Assembly (NCBI GenBank): GCA_046045995.1
Contig: JBJOKR010000060.1
Span: forward strand, 1 to 22,075
Length of the DNA: 22,075 bases
Source of the DNA: Indioceanicola sp046045995
GTDB taxonomy: Bacteria > Pseudomonadota > Alphaproteobacteria > Azospirillales > Azospirillaceae
Direction of reading: 5' to 3'
The notes under the pieces are model-generated. The model saw only the letters and a program-made list of their open reading frames with translations. It made no database searches and was not told where the DNA came from. The position numbers and the translations under genes were made by a program. Shown in pieces: positions 15,644 to 22,075 of the stretch. Within the stretch, counting starts at the first letter, position 1, and every line of letters starts with the position of its first letter.

Positions 15644-16423
15644 CTATTTCGGCATGGCCTTCCGCGTCGCCGCGAAATACAGCGGATAGGGCAGGCAGCG
15701 CAGGCGCTGCAACAGGAAAGTGAAGCGCCGGGGGAAGGTGATCTCGAAATGATCCTGTTTCATCTCCGCCACCATCCGCGCCGCGGCTTCCTTGACCGGC
15801 ATCAGGAACGGCATGGGAAAATCGTTCTTGTCGGTCAGCGGGGTCTTGATAAATCCCGGATTGACCAGTTGGGTGCGGATGCCGTGGCGCTCCAGGTCCA
15901 GGTACAGCGACTCGGCCAGGTTGATCAGCGCCGCCTTGCTGGCGCCATAGGCCAGCGACCGGGGCAGGCCGCGGTAGCCGGCAACGCTGGACACGATGAC
16001 CACCTGGCCCATGCGCCTTGCGATCATGTCCGGCAGGGCGGCGTCCAGGCAGTTCACCACCCCCATCAGGTTCACATCGATGGTGTGCCGATAGGCGGCG
16101 GCGTCCAGCTTGGCAGCACTGTCGGGCTGGTAGGTGCCGGCGTTCAGGATCAGCAGGGCCACCGCCCCATGGGCGGTGTGCAGATCCGCCACGGTGCGGC
16201 GCACGCCCTCCAGATCCGTCACATCCACCGGCACAGGGATGATGCGCCCGGGCCCCGTGGCCCTGGCCGCCACCGCCTCCAGCGCGTCGCGGCGGCGGGC
16301 ACTGGCCAGTACGGTCCACCCCTCCCCCGCCAGGCGCAGGGCCACTTCCTCCCCGATCCCGCTGGAAGCGCCGGTGACCCAGGCGACACCATCGGCCGGG
16401 GTGGGGGTGCGCGGCTTGGTCAT
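15644..16423 (-). CDS. Short-chain dehydrogenase/reductase (classical SDR)
   Basis: 259-residue NAD(P)-dependent oxidoreductase. TGASSGIG (residues 17-24) is the cofactor motif and NAG lies at 94-96. Ser145/146, Tyr159 and Lys163 (YGASK) form the catalytic set. The SARRRD stretch after beta-2 (residues 41-46) suggests NADP(H) preference. The C-terminal FPRRFTFLLQRLRCLPYPLYF is basic and hydrophobic and may touch the membrane, which would fit a lipid-like substrate (inference). Its ATG overlaps the photolyase stop codon as ATGA, with GGAG about 9 nt upstream, so translation is coupled to the photolyase. Confidence 0.93.
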   Translation of the reverse strand: MTKPRTPTPADGVAWVTGASSGIGEEVALRLAGEGWTVLASARRRDALEAVAARATGPGRIIPVPVDVTDLEGVRRTVADLHTAHGAVALLILNAGTYQPDSAAKLDAAAYRHTIDVNLMGVVNCLDAALPDMIARRMGQVVIVSSVAGYRGLPRSLAYGASKAALINLAESLYLDLERHGIRTQLVNPGFIKTPLTDKNDFPMPFLMPVKEAAARMVAEMKQDHFEITFPRRFTFLLQRLRCLPYPLYFAATRKAMPK

Positions 16424-18015
16424 GCGTCCATCTCCGAACAGGGAAGGGTGGGAACGGTCGTCCCAGGATAGGCCGGGGTCAGCCCCGCCAGGAAGGCCTG
16501 AGCGTCCCGTTGCAGGGCCGCCTGCTTCTCCGCCGTCATCCTGTCCAGGGATTTGTAGATCAGGGCCATGCGCGGATTGCCGCCCAGCACGCCCCGGTTC
16601 TCCATCAGGAAGTTCCAGTACAGCGGGTTGAAGGGGCAGGCATCGGGCCCCGTCGTCTTCGCCACGTCATAGCGGCAGCGGCCGCAGTAATCGGACATTC
16701 GGTCGATATACTTCCCGCTGGCGGCATAGGGCTTGCTGCCCAGGAAGCCGCCATCGGCATGCATCACCATGCCGTGGACATTGGGCAATTCCACCCATTC
16801 GAACGCATCGGCATAGACCGCCAGGTACCATTCCTCCACCTGCGCCGGCTCGATCCCGGCCAGCAGGGCGAAATTGCCGGTGACCATCAGGCGCTGGATA
16901 TGGTGGGCATAGGCCTCACGCTTGGTCTGGCCGATGGTTTCGGCCATGCAGCGCATGGGCGTCTGCCCCGTCCAGTAGAAATCCGGCAGCGGGCGGCGGG
17001 CGTTCAGCACATTCGTCGCGGCATAGCCCGGCATCTTCAGCCAGTAGATCCCGCGCACATATTCCCGCCAGCCCAGGATCTGGCGGATGAACCCCTCCGC
17101 CGCGTTCAGGGGCACCCGGCCGGCCCGGTACTCCGCCTCCACCCGGCGGCAGACCGCCTTTGGGCAGAGCAGGCCGATGTTCAGATAGGGGGAGAGGACG
17201 GCGTGGAACAGCGTCTCCTCCCCCACCGCCATCGCGTCCTGGTAATCGCCGAAGGACGGCAGGGCGGTGCGGACGAAATGCTCGAACGCGGCTTCCGCGT
17301 CCGCGGCGGTGACGGCGAAGCAGAACCCGTCCAGATCGCCGAAATGGTTGCCGAAGCGCTGCGCCACCATGTCCATCACCGCCCGGGTGATGCCGTCCGG
17401 TTCGACCCGGTAGCGGGCGGGGATCTTCAGGCCCTTGGGCATGCTCTTGCGGTTTTCCTGGTCATAGTTCCACTCCCCCCCTTCCGGCTTGCCGTCGGCG
17501 GTCATCAGCAGCCCGGTCTCCCGCCGCATGTCGCGGTAGAAGAACTCCATCCGCAGCTGGCGCTTGTCCCGCGCATGGGCGCGGAAGCGGGCAAGCGGGC
17601 AGAAGAACCGGTCATCCTCCCGCACCTCCACCGGGATGCCGGCCACCGCCTCCCACTCCTTCATATCGGCCCAGACGCGCCATTCCCCGGGGAAGGTGAC
17701 GGCGATGCGGGCCGGGTTCAGGCGGCGGACGGCGCGCCCAACCTCCTCCCGGAAGGAATGGGTGTTGGCGGGATCGTCCAGGGCCACGTAGTCCACCGCC
17801 ACCCCGTCCGCCCGCAGACCATCGGCGAAATGGCGCATGGCCGACAGGATGAAGGCGATCTTCTTCGGATGGTGGCGGACATAGGTCGCCTCCGCCCCCA
17901 CCTCCATCATCAGGACGGTGTCGGTCGCCCGGTCCAGGTCGCGGAACACGGGCAGGCTGCGGGTCTGCTGGTCACCCAGCACGACGCGCAGGGTACCGCG
18001 GGGGGGGCCGTCCAT
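16420..18015 (-). CDS. Cryptochrome/photolyase, FeS bacterial type (PhrB/CryB-like, probable (6-4) photolyase)
   Basis: 531 residues. Predicted blue-light FAD enzyme of the FeS-BCP class, whose founding member, Agrobacterium PhrB, repairs (6-4) photoproducts. The N-terminal Rossmann part begins LRVVLGDQ and contains HHPKKIAFILSAMRHFA. The four [4Fe-4S] cysteines are Cys356, Cys444, Cys447 and Cys460, with spacing 88, 3 and 13, identical to PhrB Cys350, Cys438, Cys441 and Cys454. The conserved AHHIQRLMVTGNF places His371 and His372 at the positions of the PhrB active-site histidines. The FAD-binding C-terminal half is complete. The ATG at 18015 has no clear Shine-Dalgarno and lies inside the upstream gene. 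Codons 3-6 contain a run of eight C. It overlaps the following SDR start by 4 bp. Confidence 0.95.
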   Translation of the reverse strand: MDGPPRGTLRVVLGDQQTRSLPVFRDLDRATDTVLMMEVGAEATYVRHHPKKIAFILSAMRHFADGLRADGVAVDYVALDDPANTHSFREEVGRAVRRLNPARIAVTFPGEWRVWADMKEWEAVAGIPVEVREDDRFFCPLARFRAHARDKRQLRMEFFYRDMRRETGLLMTADGKPEGGEWNYDQENRKSMPKGLKIPARYRVEPDGITRAVMDMVAQRFGNHFGDLDGFCFAVTAADAEAAFEHFVRTALPSFGDYQDAMAVGEETLFHAVLSPYLNIGLLCPKAVCRRVEAEYRAGRVPLNAAEGFIRQILGWREYVRGIYWLKMPGYAATNVLNARRPLPDFYWTGQTPMRCMAETIGQTKREAYAHHIQRLMVTGNFALLAGIEPAQVEEWYLAVYADAFEWVELPNVHGMVMHADGGFLGSKPYAASGKYIDRMSDYCGRCRYDVAKTTGPDACPFNPLYWNFLMENRGVLGGNPRMALIYKSLDRMTAEKQAALQRDAQAFLAGLTPAYPGTTVPTLPCSEMDA

Positions 18016-18941
18016 CGCCGGGTTCTGGGGGTGGGGGTGGCGGGGGCCGAAACGGCGGGCGCTGCGGCGGCAGGTGTCTCGGGGGCAGACGTCTCGGTAG
18101 CAGGCGTTTCGGCGGCAGGCGTCTCGGTGGTTGGGGCCGGCAGGGAGGCCGCCTGCCCGTTCGCCGGGGCCACCGTCCCGGGCGGCACCAGCCCTTCCGG
18201 CCGCAGGGCATAGGCGATGTACTGGCCCTTGGCGTCGAAGGCCAGTTTCACCCAGGCGTCGTTGTCGTCGTACCAGATGTCGATGGCGCTGGTGGCGCCG
18301 GGCTGGTTGGTCAGCAGGTTGATGCGGAAATGCCGGGCATCGATCACCTGCCCTCCCGCCTGGATCGGTTCCACCCCCTTGGGATCGATCCGCACATCCA
18401 TCAACAGGCCGCGCTGGGTATCCAGCAGCTGTGTGGCACCGATGGTGGCGATGTTCCAGTAGCTGGTGGGGATCACGTCGGCGGCATAGACGAAGCTGCC
18501 CCGGCTGCTTTCCACGGCGAAGCCCGCGTCCGTCGCGCGGCCGCGCACCCAGTGCTTCTTGCCGTCGTCATTGGTGGTGGTGTCCAGGGAGATCAGGCGG
18601 CCGCCCCGCCATACCTCCCGGTTGTCATGTTCGTACCGGTAGGCGGTGATGAAGGCGACATCCACACGGAAGCGGATGCTCTTCTCCACGATCAGATCCT
18701 CCCCTTCCCGGCGGAAGGTCAGGGTGTGGCTGCCCAGGTCGCTGTCATTGTTGCGGATGGCGGCGAAGGGGATCGTGTTGCTGGGGGGGATGGTGGCCGC
18801 CTGCACGGCGGCGGGCGCCACGGCGCCGGTCAGGGCTGCGGCTGCCAGCATGGCGATGGTCAGGGCCAGCACGGCCGACGGTCGACGGACACGGGTGTCG
18901 CGTCCGTCGCCGGGGGTGGGCGTCATCCGGGCGGCGGTCAT
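17910..18941 (-). CDS. Exported DUF6134-like protein with Pro/Thr/Ala-rich tail overlapping the photolyase
   Basis: 343 residues from the ATG at 18941, which has GAGGGA about 5 nt upstream; a longer open frame upstream has no support. A signal peptide or N-terminal anchor spans about 20-48 (AVLALTIAMLAAAALTGAV, ending AVQA). The conserved part (about 50-235) contains NNDSDLGSHTLTFRREG, YRYEHDNREVWRGGRLISL, TTNDDGKKHWVRG and VIPTSYWNI, which I associate with the functionally unknown family DUF6134. A low-complexity tail of ETPA/ATET repeats follows. The frame then runs 106 bp into the photolyase gene before a TGA at 17910-17912. The last 35 residues (PPAVPCASCWVTS and on) are photolyase sequence read in another frame and are unlikely to be selected as protein. 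It is the first gene of the operon. Confidence 0.7.
   Translation of the reverse strand: MTAARMTPTPGDGRDTRVRRPSAVLALTIAMLAAAALTGAVAPAAVQAATIPPSNTIPFAAIRNNDSDLGSHTLTFRREGEDLIVEKSIRFRVDVAFITAYRYEHDNREVWRGGRLISLDTTTNDDGKKHWVRGRATDAGFAVESSRGSFVYAADVIPTSYWNIATIGATQLLDTQRGLLMDVRIDPKGVEPIQAGGQVIDARHFRINLLTNQPGATSAIDIWYDDNDAWVKLAFDAKGQYIAYALRPEGLVPPGTVAPANGQAASLPAPTTETPAAETPATETSAPETPAAAAPAVSAPATPTPRTRRWTAPPAVPCASCWVTSRPAACPCSATWTGRPTPS
18000..18007 (-). other. Homopolymeric C8 tract at the overlap of the DUF6134-like and photolyase genes
   Basis: Eight consecutive C on the minus strand, 8 nt into the photolyase gene. In the upstream frame it reads GCC CCC CCC GCG; one base back it reads GGC CCC CCC CGC, which is the photolyase frame. 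A -1 ribosomal slip or a one-base length change would therefore join the two proteins. The sequence is visible; the function is inference. Confidence 0.6.
18066..18140. repeat. 15-bp imperfect tandem repeats encoding the ETPA tail
   Basis: The plus strand shows repeated GTCTCGG/GTTTCGG-plus-GCAGGC units about 15 bp apart (for example CGGTAGCAGGCGTTT and CGGCGGCAGGCGTCT). On the minus strand they encode the Glu-Thr-Pro-Ala-Ala/Thr-type repeats of the DUF6134-like protein tail. The 15-bp period keeps the frame when the copy number changes. Confidence 0.65.
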
Positions 18942-19065
18942 GTCATTCCCTCGGCACATGGTTGTGAGCTGAGAGATATGCCGCGCCGCGATCCCGGCAA
19001 TCACCCCCGCCGGGGGATGGACGCCATGCCGCCGCAATGCCGCGGGATTGCCAGCGGATCGCCAC

Positions 19066-19095
19066 CGTTGCCGATCGTTGCCGGTCGTTGCCGGG
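19066..19095. repeat. Three 10-bp phased repeats in the zur/DUF6134 divergent gap
   Basis: CGTTGCCG starts at 19066, 19076 and 19086, exactly one helical turn apart, between the divergent DUF6134-like operon and zur. A 12-bp direct repeat, GCCGGGGGATGG, flanks it at 19009-19020 and 19121-19132, each copy closing a small C-run/G-run hairpin. This may be a regulator platform. No named motif is recognised. Confidence 0.5.
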
Positions 19096-19131
19096 CGCCG
19101 CGGGTTTGGGTTCCCCCCGGGCCGGGGGATG

Positions 19132-19143
19132 GTATACGGTAAC
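19132..19143 (+). promoter_or_regulatory. AT-rich -10-like / palindromic site before zur
   Basis: TATACG at 19133-19138 within GGTATACGGTAAC is the only AT-rich patch before zur and resembles a -10 element; GTATAC is palindromic. No convincing -35 lies at the right distance (TTGGGT is 21 bp away). Alphaproteobacterial Zur sites contain GTTAT/ATAAC-type half sites, and the match here is only partial. Confidence 0.3.
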
Positions 19144-19226
19144 AGCTGGCCGCCGGGTCTCCGGCACCGGGTCCGCCCGCTGCCGTGCCCGGTCTCAAAC
19201 CAGCCCTTGCCCCCTTGTCTGAACCG

Positions 19227-19718
19227 ATGCAGCCCCCCAGCCATCCCGCCGACGCCCATAGCGCGCATGACCACCACGCCTGTGTCGGCGCCGCCCTGGC
19301 GCGGGCGCGGGCGCTTTGCGAGTCACGCGGGGCGCGGTTGACGCCCTTGCGGGAACGGGTGCTGGAACTGGTCTGGTCCGGTCACCGGCCGCGGGGCGCC
19401 TATGCCATCCTGGACGATCTGGCGGGGGATGACGGCAAGCGCCCGGCCCCCCTGACCGTCTACCGTGCCCTGGATTTCCTGGTGGAACAGGGGCTGGTCC
19501 ACCGGATCGAAAGCCTGAACGCCTATGTCGGCTGCCCGGATCCGGGCAGTGCCCATAGCGGGCAGTTCCTGGTGTGCAGCCGCTGCGGCAACGCCGCCGA
19601 ACTGGACGACCCCGCCATCGCCACCGCCATCGCCCAGGCCGCCGCCACCCGCGGCTTCCAGGCGCAGCGCCAGACCGTGGAAGTGGCGGGTTTGTGCCCG
19701 GCCTGTTCCGCCGCGTAA
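19227..19718 (+). CDS. zur: Zinc uptake regulator Zur (Fur family)
   Basis: 163 residues from the ATG at 19227. A winged-helix DNA-binding half (GARLTPLRERVLELVWSGHRPRGAYAILDDL, then LTVYRALDFLVEQGLVHRIESLNAYVGC) matches Zur more closely than Fur, notably the TVYRALDFL..GLVH.IES.N.Y pattern. The dimerisation half has two CxxC pairs, Cys117/Cys120 (VCSRCG) and Cys157/Cys160 (LCPAC), that hold structural zinc. A His-rich N-terminus (HSAHDHH) precedes the DNA-binding part. Zur with zinc represses zinc-uptake genes. No znuABC genes are visible here, so it would act in trans. The ATG lacks a strong Shine-Dalgarno; a GTG at 19185 in the same frame is an alternative start. It is divergent from the photolyase operon and convergent with proB. 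Confidence 0.9.
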   Translation: MQPPSHPADAHSAHDHHACVGAALARARALCESRGARLTPLRERVLELVWSGHRPRGAYAILDDLAGDDGKRPAPLTVYRALDFLVEQGLVHRIESLNAYVGCPDPGSAHSGQFLVCSRCGNAAELDDPAIATAIAQAAATRGFQAQRQTVEVAGLCPACSAA

Positions 19719-19745
19719 GTCGGTGCGACGGCGTAGCCCGGGGGC

Positions 19746-19766
19746 CGACGGTCACAGGTGCCGTCG
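19746..19766. terminator. Hairpin between convergent zur and proB
   Basis: CGACGG (19746-19751) pairs with CCGTCG (19761-19766) around a 9-nt loop in the 53-bp gap between the two stop codons. There is no T run on either strand, so it may be a Rho-linked or weak bidirectional end, or incidental. Confidence 0.3.
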
Positions 19767-19771
19767 CCGGC

Positions 19772-20956
19772 CTACTCCACCACCAGATCATCCCGGTGGA
19801 TCAGCTCATCCCGGCCGCGCCAGCCCAGAATGGCCTCGATCTCGCCGCTCTTGCGGCCCTGGATCGTGCGGGCCTCCTCCGCGCCATAGGCGGACAGGCC
19901 GCGGCCCAGCACGGTGCCGTCGGTGGTGCGGACCAGGACCAGATCGCCCCGATCGAACTCCCCCTCCACCGCGGTGACGCCGGCGGGCAGTAGGCTGCCA
20001 CCCTTGCGCAGGGCCGCCGCGGCCCCGGCATCGACGGTCAGGGTACCGCGGGGCTTCAGCGATCCGCCGATCCAGCGCTTGCGCGCGGTCTTCGGTTCCG
20101 CCCCCGGAACGAACCAGGTGGCAAGCGCTCCGCCCTGCCCCGCCGGGGTCGTCAGGGCTGCCAGCGGATGGGGACGGTTGCCGCGGGCGATCGCCATGCG
20201 GCAGCCGGCGGACAGCGCGATGCGCCCGGCGGCGATCTTGGTGACCATGCCGCCGCTGCTATAGCCGGGGGGCGGTTCGCCCGCCATGCCGACGATGGCG
20301 GGGGTGATCTCCCGCACCTCCGGGATATGCCGGGCGTCGGGGTCCTTGCGTGGGTCGGCGGTGTAGAGCCCGTCGATATCCGACAGCAGGACCAGGGTAT
20401 CGGCGCTGATCATCTGGGCCACCCGCGCGGCCAGGCGGTCATTGTCGCCGAACCGGATTTCCGCCGTCGCCACCGTGTCATTCTCATTGATCACGGGCAC
20501 GGCCCCCAGCTTCAGCAGGGTCTCGATCGTCGCCCGGCCGTTCAGGTGGCGGCGCCGGTCCTCCGTATCGTCCAGGGTCAGCAGCACCTGGGCGACGGTG
20601 ACGCCGTGGCGGGCAAGCGTCTCCTGGTAGGCGTGGGCCAGCCGGATCTGGCCGGTGGCGGCGGCGGCCTGCTTCTCCTCCAGCCGCAGGGCCCGGCCGG
20701 TCAGGCCCAGATGCTCCCGCCCCACGGCGATGGCGCCGCTGGTCACGATCACCACCTCCATCCCTGCCGCCTTCAGGGCTGCCACGTCATCGGCCACCGT
20801 ATCCAGCCAGTCCTGCCGGATCCGGTGGGTGGCCGGGTCCACCAGCAGGGCGGATCCGATCTTGACGATCAGCCGCCGCGCGGTGGCAAGGCTGTGGTCG
20901 GCCGGGGCGGCCGTGGATGCGGAAGCGATGGCGGCGGAAACGGCGTCGGTGGTCAA
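19772..20956 (-). CDS. proB: Glutamate 5-kinase
   Basis: First enzyme of proline synthesis; it phosphorylates L-glutamate to gamma-glutamyl phosphate. The 394-residue protein has an amino-acid kinase domain with KIGSALLV, VTSGAIAVG, INENDTVATAEIRFGDNDRLAARVA and LLSDIDGLYTADPR, and GYSSGGMVTKI. A C-terminal PUA domain (about 300-385: GTLTVDAGAAAALRKGGSLLPAGVTAVEGEFDRGDLVLV) follows. Length and order match ProB of the PUA-containing type. The best start is a TTG at 20956 with no strong Shine-Dalgarno; no ATG or GTG occurs before the conserved domain. proA is not adjacent, and the obg gene that often precedes proB in alphaproteobacteria is absent; instead the rRNA operon end lies upstream. Confidence 0.96.
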   Translation of the reverse strand: MTTDAVSAAIASASTAAPADHSLATARRLIVKIGSALLVDPATHRIRQDWLDTVADDVAALKAAGMEVVIVTSGAIAVGREHLGLTGRALRLEEKQAAAATGQIRLAHAYQETLARHGVTVAQVLLTLDDTEDRRRHLNGRATIETLLKLGAVPVINENDTVATAEIRFGDNDRLAARVAQMISADTLVLLSDIDGLYTADPRKDPDARHIPEVREITPAIVGMAGEPPPGYSSGGMVTKIAAGRIALSAGCRMAIARGNRPHPLAALTTPAGQGGALATWFVPGAEPKTARKRWIGGSLKPRGTLTVDAGAAAALRKGGSLLPAGVTAVEGEFDRGDLVLVRTTDGTVLGRGLSAYGAEEARTIQGRKSGEIEAILGWRGRDELIHRDDLVVE

Positions 20957-20993
20957 GGGGGGAGGACCCGATGTTGCTGAGCGTCGGCCCCCG

Positions 20994-21023
20994 GTTATGC
21001 GGTTCGTGCGCCAACCAGGTCAA
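20994..21023 (-). promoter_or_regulatory. Promoter of proB
   Basis: On the minus strand TTGACC (21023-21018) is followed after 18 bp by CATAAC (20999-20994). Transcription would begin near 20987, about 30 nt before the TTG start. It lies between the rRNA terminator and proB, consistent with an independent unit. A small palindrome, CTGAA-CCTTTT-TTCAG (21041-21056), sits just upstream. No gene is seen in 21057-21206. Confidence 0.5.
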
Positions 21024-21206
21024 CCGCCCACCCCGACCCCCTGAACCTTTTTTCAGCCAGCCCCCCTGCCCCTATGCCCGTGGGTCGGATTAGGCGCAGT
21101 GTGCAGTGATGTGACGGTGATTGTTCGCCGGCGTGGTTGCCTGGTGGCGCTGCTGCTGGCGGCCCTCACGGGAGGCTTACGTTGGATTAGCAAGTGTATT
21201 GACAGC

Positions 21207-21240
21207 AAAAAGCCCCCCTGGTTTTTGGGCCTGGGGGGCT
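21207..21240 (-). terminator. Intrinsic terminator of the rRNA operon
   Basis: AGCCCCCC (21211-21218) pairs perfectly with GGGGGGCT (21233-21240) around a 14-nt loop. On the minus strand it is followed by a T run (complement of AAAAA, 21207-21211). It lies 9 bp after the 3' end of the initiator tRNA. Confidence 0.9.
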
Positions 21241-21249
21241 GATTGTATT

Positions 21250-21326
<77 letters not shown>

Positions 21327-21382
21327 GGGGTGATGGGGGGATGGATTTGGGATTGTGGAGGAGGTTATGGGCGTTCAGCGGA

Positions 21383-21497
21383 CCTGGCGGCGACCGACTC
21401 TCCCACGTCTTGAGACGCAGTACCATTGGCGCTGAGGTATTTCACGGCCGAGTTCGGGATGGGATCGGGTGCTGGGGCCCTCGCTATGGCCACCAGG
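21383..21497 (-). rRNA. rrf: 5S ribosomal RNA
   Basis: About 115 nt on the minus strand, from CCTGGTGGCCATAGCGAGG to the complementary 3' end TCGCCGCCAGG. It contains the conserved CCCGATCCCATCCCGAACTC and the loop-E region. It lies between 23S and tRNA-fMet. The ends are set by terminal helix pairing and may be off by a few bases. Confidence 0.93.
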
Positions 21498-21647
21498 TCG
21501 GCGGAACGTCCATTGTGCGATTGTGTGACGGGGTGATGTTGGGGATGGTTTTTGGGATGTATTGGGTATTGGGTCGTGGTGGTTTCCGCTGCGCGCAGGC
21601 TTGACGCTTGTTCCTGCCTTGTGGGCGGGAGTTTTGCGTCGTGGGTG

Positions 21648-22075
<428 letters not shown>

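Noticed and set aside
19132..19143. Zur autoregulatory box
   Set aside because: GGTATACGGTAAC is only partly similar to alphaproteobacterial Zur half sites; kept only as a weak promoter-like site.
18942..19277. N-terminal extension of the DUF6134-like protein to 455 residues
   Set aside because: It would run through the divergent promoter region into zur. The ATG at 18941 has a good ribosome-binding site and a signal peptide close behind.

Overview
The window is a GC-rich chromosomal segment whose gene content points to an alphaproteobacterium, most likely Rhodospirillales/Azospirillaceae. The evidence is the rRNA operon order 23S-5S-tRNA-fMet, an alphaproteobacterial-type initiator tRNA, an FeS-type (PhrB/CryB-like) photolyase, a Zur regulator and very strong GC bias at third codon positions. 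The taxonomic placement is inference. No phage genes, transposases, plasmid functions or CRISPR arrays are visible, so this is mostly ordinary core and semi-core chromosome.

Layout: (1) 1-1118, 3' part of a methyl-accepting chemotaxis protein. (2) 1261-3956, a cell-wall pair: a YcbB-like L,D-transpeptidase and a Tat-exported DUF882/MepK-like peptidase, the same pairing as ycbB-ycbK in E. coli. (3) 4134-4622, a hot-dog acyl-CoA thioesterase (minus). (4) 4777-7114, a stand-alone EF-G gene (minus) with its own promoter, a roughly 160-nt leader containing tandem hairpins, and a strong terminator. (5) 7322-8041, a divergent short-chain dehydrogenase (minus), followed by a 183-bp element with perfect 35-bp inverted arms. 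(6) 8288-13582, one giant sensor protein (minus): degenerate Ser/Thr kinase, AAA-type ATPase, long helical repeat region, GAF and histidine kinase. (7) 13959-15081, a secreted NTF2-like protein and a YchJ/UPF0225 SEC-C protein (plus). (8) 18941-15166, a tightly packed minus-strand operon: exported DUF6134-like protein, FeS photolyase, SDR, SnoaL/NTF2-like protein. (9) 19227-19718 zur (plus), divergent from that operon. (10) 20956-19772 proB (minus). (11) 22075-21207, the 3' end of an rRNA operon on the minus strand: 23S (partial), 5S, initiator tRNA, terminator.

How the genes fit together: the transpeptidase and the peptidase are predicted to form and remodel 3-3 peptidoglycan cross-links. 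The photolyase, SDR and SnoaL genes are translationally coupled and look like a light or photo-oxidative stress unit. The exported DUF6134-like gene overlaps the photolyase start by 106 bp across a run of eight C residues, positioned so that a -1 slip would fuse the two proteins in frame. This overlap, the degenerate kinase domain of the giant sensor, the EF-G leader hairpins with the enlarged EF-G switch I, and the 183-bp inverted-repeat element are the observations most worth a second look.
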